This document shows, one piece after another, positions 1 to 12,368 of a stretch of DNA of 64,000 nucleotides. Both the position numbers and the translations under genes were made by a program. The DNA is from Sciurus carolinensis (taxonomy: Eukaryota; Chordata; Mammalia; Rodentia; Sciuridae), in NCBI RefSeq assembly GCF_902686445.1, contig NC_062225.1, positions 91,562,581 through 91,626,580 of the forward strand. Reading direction: 5' to 3'. Each line of letters opens with the position of its first letter. The first letter of the stretch is position 1. The notes under the pieces were generated by a model. That model ran no database searches and was not told the DNA's origin. It saw nothing but the letters and a program-made list of their open reading frames with translations.

Positions 1-1149
1 GAGAGGAACTCGGGGCAGTGAAGCTGCTGTCTGTGGACTGCGCTGGCGGATTCACGTCATCAGGTGTCTGGCAGAACCCACAGGATGCACGGAACTGAGT
101 GAACCCTCGTGCGGACTGTGGGCTTTTATGAAGAAAAAATCAAAAATGCTGATCGTGGCTCTTCAGTGATACAAATGTGCCCCCTGATTAGGGCGTATGT
201 GGTGAGGGGGGCTGTGGATATGACTGGGGCGGGCACAGGGCAGCTCAGTTCTTTTTGCTCAGTTTTGCCATGAAGTATCATTAATAATAGTAATTAGTAA
301 TTATGTATTTTAACAAAAATACTAATAAAATAATTTTGCTCTAAAAAGCATCATTAAGAATAACAATAAAAAGAGACAAAATGTACCCAGATCCCACAGA
401 CTACCAACACTCTTGCCATGTTGGATTTTAGTGGAGGAGGCGAGATGCACAACTCTATGACCTTATCACCCTAGGGGACACGCATTAATTTATTCTGTAC
501 CTAATTTCTTTTGAAATTCTGTTCACAAGGAAAATGTGTAAAACTTAAACGTGATCAAGGAAAGGCATCTAACCTGGCGTGACCTCCGTGCAGATGAGGA
601 CAGGCGCTGGAGGGTGAGGGGACACGCAGGGCCCGTCCTGAGAGCAGACGCTGGGGCAGTCAGGGCTGGGCGAGGGGCCGGCCCGCCAGCCACACGCTGC
701 ACGGCCATGTGCTGGGACCACCTGGTGCTGGTGGAGGACTGTGTCCGTGGCCGGGCCATCACCCAGGCCAGGGCGCCTGTGCCTCCCGTCCCTGCTCCAG
801 TCCTCCCCCGACTCCCGGCCACACAGTCCAGCAGCTACCAGCAGCTGGGCCATTTCCTGAGGAATCCCACACTCACTTCCCGCCCTGCTCTCCCAACTGG
901 GTCACGCCAGCCACTCACGGATCCCGTCCCCGCCCTTACCTCTGCACATCCCTCCCGCCGGGTTGTGAGCCCATGGGTTGGACCTGAGCCCCTCCCTTGA
1001 ACACAGGCACCTGCAAATGTTGAACCTGCCCTCTGTCTTCTTCTATGCAACAGGGGAACACGGCTGGAGAAAACTCTCCCGGCCGTTTTGATCTTTGCTT
1101 AAAATTAATAATCGCAAACTTCAAGTAAGCATTTATGTGCTAGATATAT

Positions 1150-1252
1150 CAACAACAACAGAGAAAAGGCAGAAAGGGAGGGAGGGAGGCAGATAAAGAG
1201 GAGAGCGGGAGAGAAGGGGAGCAGGAGAGGAGAAGCAGGCGCAGGAGGAGGT
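1150..1252. repeat. purine-rich (GA) low-complexity tract
   Basis: The plus strand is almost only A and G over about 100 bases, with runs of GGGA and GAGGA type. This explains the overlapping serine/proline/leucine-rich minus-strand frames at 1105-1475. Confidence 0.8.
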
Positions 1253-2856
1253 ACCGGGCTGTTCTGCCTCCACCCCATCCGTGGGGCCTGCTCTCTGCTG
1301 GCTGGCCCAGGCCCGGGGCTGCTCCCATAGAACAGTGGGTGGACACGCACCAGGAGCAGCACCAGGTGCTGGGCTGGATGAGATCACAGACCAGGACCGA
1401 CCAGAGCGAGGCACAAGGTGAGGGGCCGGTCATGCCCCAGACCCCACCTTGCTCTCTCCATGACTTCCTGAGCATCCTCTGGCACTCGCTGCCTCCCCGC
1501 TTTCTCTGCCTTCTTGACCTCTCTCATTTGCCCTGTGCTGGTGATGTCCCTCGCCATTTTCATGTCACCTGTCAGAGCCCCCAGGTAGGTTAAGTAATCC
1601 TAAAACCGAAACTCAAGTGGAGGGTTACTAGTACAGAAAGCATGGGTTGACCTTATGGTTTAAATTGTTTTTCTGTGTATGGAAAGTGAGTAGCTTTTAA
1701 CCTACTAAGAATACAGGGTCAGCATTTCCTGGTCGTCACAGCAGGAAGCAGCTCCACCATCATGGAATCCACTCACGGCCACTTGGAAGGGCTCACTCCA
1801 GTGTGGTAGCTTCTAGATGGAGAATGAAGAGCTGTCTTTCAGAACTTTGCCTGCAAGGAGTGTGGGGTACACAGTGCAGATGTGGAAATGGATGTTTGAT
1901 GGTTTCACTGAGCAACAGCTGCAAAAAACAGAAGTCATCACTTGTATGATAATTAATTCAAAAATGTGTGTGATATTTGTTACAGAAACATTTTGTTAAA
2001 TTTAACAGCATCATATACTTCACAAAAGAGAACAACTCTTGACAATAAAAAATAAGATAAAGCAAAAGCAAAATTGAGATGGGAAAGTAATCTCCAAATG
2101 TTGAAAAACAAAATGAACTAATGTATTACTAGAAAGCGGTGGGTAAATACACACCTCGAACATGACTTGGGATTGTAATGATTTTTCTTAGCTTTTTAAA
2201 GAATCCTAAATTTTCCATAGTTTGGCTTTACAGCTCACATGATCTGCTCTGTCGAGATTCAAATAAGGCTGTTAAGAATGTACGTGCAGCATCAGAGCGG
2301 GGACCTGAAAGAACAACTCAGGAGTGACTTACTGAGGGGCAGCTGCCCAGCGGGCTTTGGGGATGATTTTCTCCTTAACTGGAAGGCATGTCTTTTGCTT
2401 CTGAAGGAGCTAACTCCTTTAAAGCATGTCCATTATTTAGGGTGGGTGCAATTTCTGAGAACAGCAGAAGTCCTAAGACTGCTGAACAGACTCCTGCTCA
2501 CAGCTGAAGGAAACCGTGCCAGGGGCCGTGGTCACCACGCGTAGCTGACAGGAGGACTGCTCAGGAGTGCACGGAAAACGCAGGGTGTTGTGCCAGCCCT
2601 GTATTCCAGCCCTGTATTCATGCAAAGCGTGCCTCCTTGAGACCAGGGTGCCGCTTTCCTCAGCAGTGAGTTTGAAGGGGACAAACCCACGTAAACATAC
2701 CTAGGCTGTGTTTGCCTCAAAGCGGCCTCTGCGAGGCAGGAGATGAAAGATCACTTCAATAAACAGTTAGGGCTCGAAGGAAGAAGCAGCCCAGGACCAC
2801 CCTGGGCCCTGGGCAGGAGGAGGTGTGGAGTGGACAGTGTCAGGAAGGCGTGTCTA

Positions 2857-2920
2857 TACATGCATACGCGTGCCTGTGCATGTGTGTGCACGTGTGTGTG
2901 GAGACAGAGACGGAGAGAGG
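2857..2920. repeat. alternating TG/CA-rich tract running into GA-rich tract
   Basis: A degenerate run of TGTG, CATG and CGTG dinucleotides is followed by GAGACAGAGA. It is an old, interrupted (TG)n microsatellite. Confidence 0.6.
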
Positions 2921-3264
2921 AGAGAAATGGTAAGCCGTAGGAGAAGGTTTCAAACCTTGGTGAACATGTGAGAGTTTACGGGCTCCTTGTTCTAGTCTTG
3001 ACTTTCTTCTCAAATGCTACAGTATCTCCAAATAAGTGATCAACACTCCCCATTCTGAAGGGAAGCAGTCCGTGTGGGCATGTGCTTGTGCGCCTGCTCA
3101 CGCTTCAGCCACGTGTGTGCAGTTCGACAACACAAGTCACATCTGCATATATGTAAAATTTGGAAACTGCCCAAATCTATAGCATCAGCATTTTAAAGAT
3201 GGCCAGTTACTGTTAGTGTTTGAACAGTTTCTTCTAGAACTTTTATAATGTATAGGTTATAATG

Positions 3265-4240
3265 AACATGTTGTTTCATGACCTCCTAGGTTTAGGGTCT
3301 GAGTTGAGAGTTCAATTGAAAATAGAATTGGTTTTTTCCCTATACGTAATTTGCTTTTATTCTCTTGTGGTCTTTAAGATTTTATCCTTATTCTGTATTT
3401 TAGTCATTTTTATTATAATGTGTCTTGGTGTGGGGCTATTGTAGTTTTGTGCACTTGGGGTCCTATTAGCCTTCTGTATTTGATTTCCCATTTCATGCTT
3501 TAAGTTTAGGAAATGTTCTGATACTATGTCATTGAAAAGATTGTGCATTCCTTCAGTTTGTATCTCTGCTCCTTCTTCTATCCAGATAACTCTTAATTTT
3601 GGTCTTTCATGTCATCCTATACTTCTCGGAAGTTCTGTTCATAGATTCTCACCATCTTCTCTACATGGCCAACTTTACTTTCAATAGTAAATGTTTTTTC
3701 TCCATTGTCTGAGGTTGTCTTTCATAAGGTCTACTCTGTTGGTGATGCTTTCCATTGAATTTATAATTTATTGATTCCTTCATTTTGAGGATTTCTGCTT
3801 GTTTTCTTTCACACTTCCTTTTCCTTGAAGTGATCCCTCACTTCCTGTGTTTTGTCTTTGGTTTCACTCTTTGTACGCTCCTTTACTTCTCAGATCAGGT
3901 TACCTATGCACATTCTGAACTCCTCCCTGGCATCTTGGTTTGTTGGTGGATTTCGTTCACGTGTCTTTTCCTGTTGCCTGTGTGTTTTCCCACCTTGTTG
4001 TAGGATCTGAGGCAGGACCATTCTACCCTGAAGATTTCCAGTATCCCACCTTTGAGAGGGAGATCTGGGGCCTGTCTTCCAAGATAACTTTAGATCATCG
4101 GATCGTACATAGAATGGACCATTTCCTCTTCCCAGGACTTTGTTTCCATTACTATTTTGAATATTATATTTGGGTCGCATTTTCTGGGTCATCAGAGTGG
4201 GGGTTGGGATGGGAGGGATGCAAGGAGGCCGGGCAGTGGC
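3265..4240 (-). mobile_element. L1 fragment: ORF1 and 5' flank, minus strand
   Basis: The reverse complement follows the inner L1 ORF1 at 21159-22205 from its start into the C-terminal domain. The minus frame at 3357-3548 reads NLFNDIVSEHFLNLKHEMGN and SPTPRHIIIKMTKIQNKDKI, matching NLFNEIITENFPNLKNEMEN and [20 protein letters not shown] of the intact copy. Right of about 4030 the match continues into the region just upstream of ORF1, where the phrase for 'actggaaatct' is shared. The frame is broken many times, so this is a dead and older copy. The outer edge near 4240 is approximate. Confidence 0.8.
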
Positions 4241-5879
4241 CTTGAGTGAGGGTTTTGAGGGTAAGGTGTGGCCTTCAGGTCCAGCCTTGGGATCTGCTGC
4301 CTGGTGAGCCCAGGTTCTGCTGCAGGAGCAGATGATGTGGAGTCCCCATGTCACTCTGTCCTGTGGTCTCTGCTTGGCCCTGAGCCTCGCTCATCTGCCG
4401 CCTCTTTTCTCCTCAGGGCTTCTTCGCCCCCTCCCTGGGAGTCTCAGGCAGAGGCCATCTATCTCCTGGGAACTTGACTCCTTCAGGGGGCTCAGAGAGG
4501 ACTGGGGGGCTGCGTCCACAAAGCGCTCACAAGGCTGGTGGAGACGGTCCCTGTCCACACTGCAGCCTGCTGTGCTTGGCCAGTCAGACCCTGGAGTCTC
4601 GTGGTCAGCTGGCAAAGGCCTGGGCTGAGTTTCTTCCCAGGCAGGAGGCACTGTCTAGGGACGGCAGTGGCGTCTGGGGTCATGGCCTACAGCATCCCTG
4701 CACTGGGGAGAGGGTGATGTGTAATCTTTATAAAATGTGACTCATATCGTTTGTTGGGGCCTCACTTCCTACAATGTAGACAGAATTACATATTTCAGGA
4801 TGTCAGTGAGAAAATGTGCAATAAAAATAAATTGTCTTCCGCATTCGAGTTTCAGGGTTTCGTGCGTTTCTCAAGGTGTAGTTTACAGGAATGCTGCTGC
4901 ATTTCTTCTTTACGCTTCCTCCTAAAGGTAATGTAGGTCTCATTACCTGTGGAGCATGATACTCCAGCACCTTTCCCTTGAGAAGAAAAGATTACCATAT
5001 GGTTTGAAAATTTCTTATGATAAATTGGTTCCGTCTTTCTTCTCAGCATATCAAGTTACACTGAAGAGCAGCTTTAGCAGAAGAGGGGGTCAGGGAAGCA
5101 GTGACACTGCCCTGGGCAGGCAGCACGGCGCTGCGCCTGGCTGGCGGGGCTCGGCAGTGGGGGTCCGACCTCGCTTTCCCTCTCGGTGGCCCTGTGGCTC
5201 ATCCTCACAGCTCCACCACCAGGGTCTCCATGAGCGTCATCTGAAGGAGCCCCTCTAGGCCCCCAGGAGATCCAGCGGGCTTCCTGCCTGGCTCCCCCCC
5301 TCTGCCAGCCTCCCAGGGGCCGATCTCTACCCACAGCCCAGGGCACCCTCTCTCCCCGGGAGCTCCCTGCTCCTCCTCGGCAGGACTTGCAGTCAGGGGC
5401 TGAGCCTGCAGGACCTTCTCTCCCACCTCTGGACTCCCAGGTGAACGTCTCCTGCAGCCTTTCCATCCGCCTCCCCTTCCTCCTCCTTTGCCACCTTCAG
5501 GAGTCCTGAGTTAGGCTGCTGCTGTGTCCCAATAAACCTACCATAGAGTGGAAACACCGGAGTGAAAATGAGCTGGATCCCGTCTAGAGAGCATGCTGGC
5601 CTGGCACCTGGCTTCCTGTGGGCACGGCCCCACCCCGTGCCTGCCGCCCGTGCCCAGCCTCCAGAGCATCCGAGCATCTTGCCGTGTGAGGCGAGCATGG
5701 GAAAGACCCAAGTCCAAAATCCCAAGTATGGTTTCCACAGAATGCCAGTGTTTTCTCAGCATTGAAAAGTCGAAGAATCATGAGTGAAACCACTCCAGTT
5801 GGAACTATGTATACTTCACAACTGTAGTAAAACGGTGGAACTTATTATTAATGTTCCTCCCATACTTGCCCCTAAGCTT
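4241..5879. other. non-coding stretch, partly GC-rich, no gene recognised
   Basis: Overlapping frames of 60-130 codons occur on both strands, especially at 5070-5470, where GC content is high. None resembles a known protein and none is favoured over the others. No repeat was recognised by eye. Confidence 0.45.
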
Positions 5880-5965
5880 TCCCATACAGAACTGTCTGGC
5901 CCCGTGCCTGACACAAGGCCTGCCATATAGTAGATGCTCAATAATTGTGATGAGTGCATGATTTG
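5880..5965 (+). mobile_element. MIR SINE fragment (3' part)
   Basis: The sequence carries the typical MIR 3' phrase: 'cctgacacaaggcctgccat' and then 'agtagatgctcaataattgt'. This corresponds to the common MIR wording 'gcctggcacatagtaggtgctcaataaat'. It is an ancient mammalian SINE relic. Confidence 0.6.
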
Positions 5966-6169
5966 GGCCTTCTTTTTTTACCGCCTCTCTGTGTGTGCTT
6001 TATACGTCAGGGACTGTACTCGCTCCTAGGCTGCTGAGCACTACTGTTCAGCATGAGCAGTCTCCGTATTGTGATCCATACAAACAGTGCTCAGGGCTTC
6101 TAGTGGGACTTCTCAAGACGCAGCTGAGGACCCACCTGTGCCAAGCTCCACTTAGACCTGCTGTGGCTT

Positions 6170-6545
6170 GATAAGGACCCACAGAACCCGAGTGTTGGAG
6201 GCCCAGCCTCCAGCCTGTGGCGCTACTGTAGAAGCTGGAGCCTTTAGGAGCTGGTGCCTGGAGAGGGACACAGACCCTGCAGGCCTGCCCTTGAGGGACG
6301 CTGGCACCTGTCCCTCCCCTTCCCTCCTCCACTTCGACCATCATGGGGTCAGCAGCTCTGCCCTAGCTTGTGCTCCCTGTCCTGATGGTCTGTCCACCAT
6401 GGGCCCAGCAGCAACTGCGTCAGTTTGACATGAACAGAAACTTCTGAAACTTTGAGCCAAAATAAACCTTTCCTGCTGTTAAGCTGATTATTTTGAGTAT
6501 TTTCTCACAGTGAGAGAAAGCTGGCCACCACAAAATTTGGTTCTT
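6170..6545 (+). mobile_element. MaLR-type LTR fragment
   Basis: The 3' half has the MaLR LTR layout: 'gaaacttctgaaactttgag', then 'ccaaaataaacctttcctgc' with a polyadenylation signal, then 'gattattttgagtattttct' and 'cagtgagagaaagctggcc'. The same order of phrases is seen at 36750-37085, so both belong to one family. The family name below MaLR level is not established. The 5' edge is uncertain. Confidence 0.5.
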
Positions 6546-6751
6546 CCCAGCAGTGAAAGTGGAAATTCCTTGATGAATGATTTTTGCTGAAGAAACTTAT
6601 TTTAAGTGAGAAGTATCCTGGGAATCCAGAAATTAGTCAGCCAAGTCCTTGTCAGTACGTGGTATTGTTGCTCCTCCAGATTCAGCCACTGTGTGGATTT
6701 CAAATCTCCGCCCCACTCTGTGACCTGTCTCTTCACTCTCCACATGACAAG

Positions 6752-7530
6752 GTTGTTTTTGTTCTAATCAGTTATACACGACAGTAGAATGCACTTTGAC
6801 ACATCGTACATAAATGGAGTGTGACTTCTCACTCTTCTGGTTGAACGTGATGTAGATTTATACTGGTCATGTCATCATATATGCACATAGGGTCATAATG
6901 TCTGAGTCATTCTACTGTCCTTCCTACCCCATACCCAGTCCCCTCCCTTCACACCTGTCTAATTCAAAATACCTCTATTCTTCCCTAGACACCCCACTTC
7001 GTGAATTAGCATCCCCATATCAGAGAAAAATATTCAACCTTTGGTTCTTTGGGATGGTTTATTCATTTAGTGTGATATTCTCCAGTTCCATCCCTTGACC
7101 AGCAACTGCCATAATTTCATTCTTTTATAAGGCTGAGTAATATTCCATTGTGAATCTATACCATTGTTTTTTTTTTTTTAATCCACTCATCTGTTGAAGG
7201 ACACCTAGGTTGGTCCCATGGTTTAGCTATTGTAAATTGAGCTGCTATAAAGTTGATGTGGCTGTGCCACTGTACTATACTGATTTTAAGTCCTTTGGGT
7301 ATAAACTGAGGAGTGAGATAACTGAGTCAAATGGTGGTTCCATTCCACGTTTTCTGAGGAATCTCCATACTGTTTTCTAGAGTGGCTGCACCAATATGCA
7401 GTCCCACCAGCAATGTATGAGTGTACCTTTTCCCCACATCCTCGCCAGCATCTATTGTTACTTGTATTCTTGACCATTGCCGCCTGACTGGAGTGAGATG
7501 GAATCTCAGTGTAGTCTTGATTCCACGTGA
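6752..7530 (-). mobile_element. 5'-truncated L1, 3' end on the left, minus strand
   Basis: Starting at 'ttctaatcagttatacacga' the segment shows the L1 3' UTR and then the ORF2 C-terminus in reverse. The minus frame at 7327-7647 reads [20 protein letters not shown], the conserved ORF2 end upstream of the Cys motif. The same segments recur at 8316-8974 and 42728-43800. The frame is interrupted and no intact Cys motif remains. Confidence 0.85.
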
Positions 7531-7745
7531 TGAGTTTTGATAGAAGTTGTCGACTACATCGAGGTCACCACGTCTTTTCCCTTGTGAGTGCCCCTCCATA
7601 TCCCATTTGAGAGATTTCCCCCGTAAGTTATTAAAGCACTTTTTCACATTATTGTTTGGAAGCTGTAGTGTTTTAATTTTTATTTAGATCTACTATCTCG
7701 TTGAAATATATTTATGTGTATAGTGTAAAATTCAAAATGATTGCT

Positions 7746-7822
7746 TTTTCCAGAGCCGAGGATTGACCTTTTTTGTGCTAGGGAAGAGCTCTGTCACTGA
7801 GCTAAAGCCCCAACCCCAACTG
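7746..7822 (-). mobile_element. ID-type SINE, minus strand
   Basis: The reverse complement begins 'ggggttggggctttagctca' and runs through 'gtgacagagctcttccctag' to 'gtcaatcctcggctc'. That is the rodent ID pattern: a tRNA-Ala-derived A box (TTTAGCTCAGTG) and B box (GGTCAATCC). Several substitutions show it is old. Confidence 0.75.
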
Positions 7823-7925
7823 ACTTCGTTTGCACATAGAATGTACAGTTCAATGCAGCATCGTCCATTCACAACAGACCTTTCTCCAATGCTCTGAGCC
7901 ATGTGAGTCAGGTGGCCAGATACAC

Positions 7926-8030
7926 GTGGGGGGTCTCTGCACCTGTGTGGGGGTCCCTGCACCTGTGTGGGGGTCTCTGCTGCACCTGTGTGGGGGTCCC
8001 TGCACCTGCTTGGGGGTCTCTGCACCTGTG
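7926..8030. repeat. minisatellite, ~20-bp unit, 5 copies
   Basis: Five tandem units of the form GGGGGTCTCTGCACCTGTGT are present. One unit has a 3-bp insertion (TGC) and the others alternate TCTCTGC and TCCCTGC. The array lies just outside the ID SINE. It creates cysteine/valine-rich frames that are not genes. Confidence 0.9.
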
Positions 8031-8315
8031 CCCTCTATTCTGTGGCATCAGCTCTCACAGATTTGGTTGCTGTGTTTACAATTTTTCTCTAATCAACTTC
8101 TTGTTTTAGAACAGTTTTAGATTTATAGAAAAATTGGAAGGCAAAGCAAAGCTTCCCCCTAACCTGGCTCTAGCAGCCCCTATTTTTGGCGTCTTGCAGT
8201 GGTGCTTCTGATGGACCCTAATGGATAGGGTCAACCGAAGGCCCAACAGCCTCGGGCCCCCCAGCTGCGCAGGACACTTCCTCTGCGCCCAGTTCCCACC
8301 CAGCACAGGCTGCAC

Positions 8316-8974
8316 GGAGTGATCATGTATGTTCAGCTGCTCCTGCTGCTGACCTCTTCCCTTCCCTCAATCCCCTCTACCTAATCCAAAGTAACTGTTC
8401 TTTCCTACTCACCGCCCCTTATTGTGAATTAGTATCCACATATCAGAGAAAACATTTTGTCTTTGTTTTTGAGCTTGACTTATTTCACTTAGCATGATAT
8501 TCTCTAACTCCATCCATTTGCCTACAAATGCCAGAATTTGATTCTTCTTTAAAGCTGAGTAATATTCCATTGCATATACATACCACATTTTCTTTATCAA
8601 TTCATCGTTGAAGGGCACCTAGATTGGTTCCATAGTTTAGCTATGGTGAGTTGAGCTGTTATAAACATGGATGTGACTGTGTCACTGTAGTATGTTGATT
8701 TTAAGTCCCTTGGGTACAAACCAAGGAGTGGGATAACTGGGTCAAATGGTGGTTCCATTCCAGGTTTTCTGAGGAATCTCCATACTGCTTTCCATAATGG
8801 TTACACCAATTTGTATTCCCACCAGCAATGTATAAGTGTACCTTTTTCCCTACTTCTCCACCAATATTTTATTGTTGCTTGTGTTCTTGATCATTGCCAT
8901 TCTGATTGGAGTGAGATAAAATCTTAGAGTAGTTTTGATTTGCATTTCTCTAATTGCTAGAGATGTTGAACATT
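8316..8974 (-). mobile_element. L1 fragment, 3' UTR and ORF2 C-terminus, minus strand
   Basis: The 3' UTR pyrimidine block ('cccttccctcaatcccctct') is followed by reversed ORF2 C-terminus. The minus frame at 8409-8618 reads KKMWYVYAMEYYSALKKNQI and ALVGKWMELENIMLSEISQ-like residues, the C-terminal ORF2 signature. It breaks off near 8974 where an older L1 begins. No poly(A) is visible at its left end. Confidence 0.8.
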
Positions 8975-9760
8975 TTTTCATATATTTACTTTTAACCTTT
9001 CTGAGCATTTGTATTTAAAGTGCTTTTCTTATGAAAAGCACAACACTATGTTCCTGGGTTTTACCCATCCTGAAGCTCGCCGCTTTCCATGGTGTATTTA
9101 GACCACTCATATTCAAGGCGATTAGTGGTGCAGCTAGATGACTAGCTCTCAGGTGGGAATCTGTTTTCCATTTGCTCTTTTTTTTTTTTTTTTTTGTATA
9201 CAAATGGGATACATGTTGTTTCTCTATTTGTACATGGAGCCAAGGCATACCATTTGTGTAATCATAAATTTACATAGGGCAATGATGTTTGATTCATTAT
9301 TTTTTTCCCTTTCCCCCCACCCTTCCCACCCCTCTTTTCCCTCTATACAGTCCTTCTTTCCTCCATTCTTACCACACTCCTTATCCCTAACCCATTTGTT
9401 CTTTGTTTCTTCCCCACACCACATTTTCTGCCCTCTCTGGTTTTAATTGAGGATTTTATATCATCCTACCTTATCTTTTTCTTAGCATATCAATTATACT
9501 GTTTTTAAAATAATCAGTGGCTGCCTTGGGATTTGCAACATACATTTTTAACTAATCTGGGTGGAAATTCTACCCAGCTTCGTCTGTAGTGCATTACTTT
9601 ATAGCTCTGTTCCTGGTCCTGCCCTCCCATGACTTGTACATTGTGGCCCTCCATTTTTCTTATTCAGATACTATAATCTCCTAATGCATTATTATGATGA
9701 TTTTAAGTTAACTTTTAGATGAAAATAAAGATATTGTTTTGCTCTGGTTTCTTAGAGTGT
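8975..9760 (-). mobile_element. old mammalian L1 relic, minus strand
   Basis: From 'acttttaacctttctgagca' onward the text matches the reversed ORF2 start and ORF1-ORF2 region of old mammalian L1s. It includes 'gtatttagaccactcatatt', 'cttccccacaccacattttc', 'ttttaattgaggattttata' and 'gctgccttgggatttgcaac'. A young L1 3' end (9181-9391) splits it. No frame survives. Confidence 0.6.
9181..9391 (-). mobile_element. very short young L1 3' end inside the old L1, with TSD
   Basis: A T run (poly(A) on the minus strand) is followed by the reverse of the young L1 3' UTR, matching 29190-29400 closely ('ttgtgtaatcataaatttac'). Only about 200 bp of the element was copied. It is bounded by an imperfect 13-bp TSD, CCATTTGCTCTTT at 9168-9180 and CCATTTGTTCTTT at 9392-9404 (12 of 13 bases match). 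Removing it rejoins a continuous old L1 text. Confidence 0.8.
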
Positions 9761-12368
9761 TTCTCATTTTTCCTCTGAAAATGTGATGGTAGTTGAGCAT
9801 TAGAGAAGAACAGAGCTTATGGGTCTCACTTGAGGAAGCATCTCACAGAGGAAGAGTCTGAGGCCTAAGAAGCACCATCCCCTAAGGTCTCCCCTCAGTT
9901 CTATCGTAAGTGGGGGCAGCAGGCCATGCCTAGGGGTCACTGTTTTGAGAGCAAAGGGTGCAGCAAGCTCCCAGCTGCCTGATACCTGGCCCACGCCCAG
10001 GTAGACGTCTACGCAGTGACTGGCAGGATAAGGGTGGGGCCACCTAGCCTTCCTGCCCTCGGCGTTGTGACACATGGGATTTTCCAAATTTCTAGTTTTT
10101 ACCCATAATGAGGCTACTGCGATACTTCAGTGAAGAAATAATGGTGCTCTTGGATTACAGATGGGAGTGAAATTAAGTACGCTGTGAGAAGAGAAGAGCA
10201 TCCACAGACCAGTGTGGAATCTGCAGCACAAGCAAGGCGCCAGTGAGTCGCAGGACGAGACCCCAGGACGGAGCGCCAGCGGGAGGAGAAGGCACGTTTC
10301 CCCAGGAGGGAGTTGTGACCAATGCCCAAGTGGAGGCAGGAAGAGGGTCAAGGCCTCAGGAGGGCAGTGGGACCTGTTGGAGCAAAGCCAGGAGCCCACG
10401 AGTACAGCAGGCAGGAGCCCATGCACACGGGGCAAGAAAACCACCCGAGAATGGTCCCCGCAGGGGTATGATGGTGGAGTAAGTCACTTACACTTAGCAA
10501 GGGACAGAGCTCGAGCGGATGGAAGACCACTGTGAAAATGCTCACCCACCCTCGCCACAGGGCTCAGGGCTGCAGGTCGGTGGCGCGGCTCTCAGGGTGG
10601 GCACTGCTCTCAGGGTGGGCGCGCCTGCTTCTCACTTTCCATTTTACGCACACTGAACTCTTTCAGGCGAACAGGTGAGACTCAGTCAACCGATTTGTTT
10701 GTTTTTACAGAGCTCTTCCTTAGAATTACAGCTGAAAATTAAAATGACTTTAAGATTCATTGCTCAAAATGAAAGACGTTGCTATGTTGTATTATTAACG
10801 ATCATTCCTTCATCAAATATATTTTAACTTTCTCCCTGTGGGTTGACCAGCTGCTTTCTAATGGTGCCTGTCCGTGCTCTGGTGAGGAGCTCTGCTCTGG
10901 GGTCTCCCGGTGACAAGCTCCCCGCCCGCAGCCTGCCCTCCCTTTTCCAACACCCACTACTTAGCGACGATCTGTCTGCTGGGGTCAGACATGCCCCAGA
11001 GGGTTCCAGGTAACCCCGAGTCGCCCGTCCTGGTTTTTCTCTGTGCTGACGCTGAGGATATCTTCGTTAGGCAGGTGTGAAAGCTCAGTGTGAAGTTTCA
11101 CGAGGAAAGCAGAGGACCCTCAATGCACTCTCACACTCGGCACGTGTGAAGGCTCCCGAAGAGTAAAGCTGCTTGAAGTCACTCCTGGAGTTCTTCAGCC
11201 AGTAAGCAGGCCACCCCCTCTGAGCGAGTGAACTCGGGGACACCTTTGTGACCCAAACACGTTGCGCCTCTGTGGTGTGTGTATGTGGGCTCTTCTTAAT
11301 GTTTGGAAAACGGAAACTATTTAGCCTTGTTGTGCTTGGCAATTGTGAGCAAGTGAAAATATTTTCGAAATGAGACTCCCTATTTTCAACAGAAAAAAAT
11401 GCTTTGCAAGAGTCAACGGTTGAGAAGTTAAGAATGATGGCCTTCGTCAAAGACCAAGTATCTCATTTAAAGCAGTCATTTGACAGTTTTAAGATTTTTC
11501 TGAGTCCACAGGATTGCATTTTAGAGTTTAAATACAGTCTAACACTCTCCTTTCTCAACATCTTGTCTATAAAACTTGCCCTCCCTCCGCCTCTGGAAGA
11601 GTAGATTGCTTCCGCCTCTGAGCCGCCCAGCACACTGTTGCTCGGGCCCCTGGCATCAAGACCACCACTGTTGCCCTCCCTTGTGTGCAGCTGGCTGCAT
11701 CGCACCCAGCGGGGCGTAGGCCCACCTCTCCAAACATAAAGCAGCAAGACAGTCATGCTGACAGGCAGATGGAATTCACATGGATCACAAGGTTTGACCA
11801 GATCTCAGTTATGGGAAGAACTACCACAAAAACCTAATCTCTTGATTTCAATCCTGCAATGAATATTTTTTTCTAATATACTTCCCTTCCTCTTTAAAGT
11901 CATAAAAGAAGAATTATTGATTTTTGACTAAGGACACCTTGCTTTTTAAATGCTTAATGATGGAAACAGCAACCTCTGCTTTTTTCATGCTACAAAGTTG
12001 AACAGTCTTGTCCTCAGCGACATGTACAATCACGTTTTCTTGTTTGATTTATGTCAACGGATGTCATATTTTTAAAAATGGCAGCATCATGTGTACCTTG
12101 AATATCTGGGAAGAGGTTCAGATACTATCCATGTCCTTCCTGGATGTAGGAAAAGCAGATGGAGGTGTGATCAGGTTCAGATGCAGCGACTGGAAGATGA
12201 AAGGCAGGTGCGAACTGGTTTGAGTTTGACTCCCTGCTTCTCTGCACCTTTAAATCATCTGGTCTCCAACATGCCTGGCACCGCAGGCGTCCATGCACCA
12301 GTGTTGCAAACTGCGTGAGGAACGCAAAACACAAGCCTTTCCCTCTCTAGAAACCCAGTGGAGCGGTG
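9761..12368. other. non-coding stretch, no gene recognised
   Basis: Overlapping frames of 60-120 codons at 9800-10545 and 11085-12516 run on both strands and match nothing I know. No terminal repeats, poly(A) tails or SINE boxes were seen. Confidence 0.45.

Larger units (their letters stand above)
1..3264. other. non-coding stretch, no gene recognised
   Basis: I see no exon-like open frame with recognisable protein similarity and no clear mobile element in this stretch. Several 60-150 codon frames around 520-1600 overlap one another on both strands in GC-rich DNA, which is typical of chance frames. The section 250-390 is AT-rich. Ancient, unrecognised repeats may be present. Confidence 0.5.

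Noticed and set aside
7746..7822. tRNA gene
   Set aside because: The A and B boxes belong to an ID SINE. A cloverleaf with intact stems is not present.
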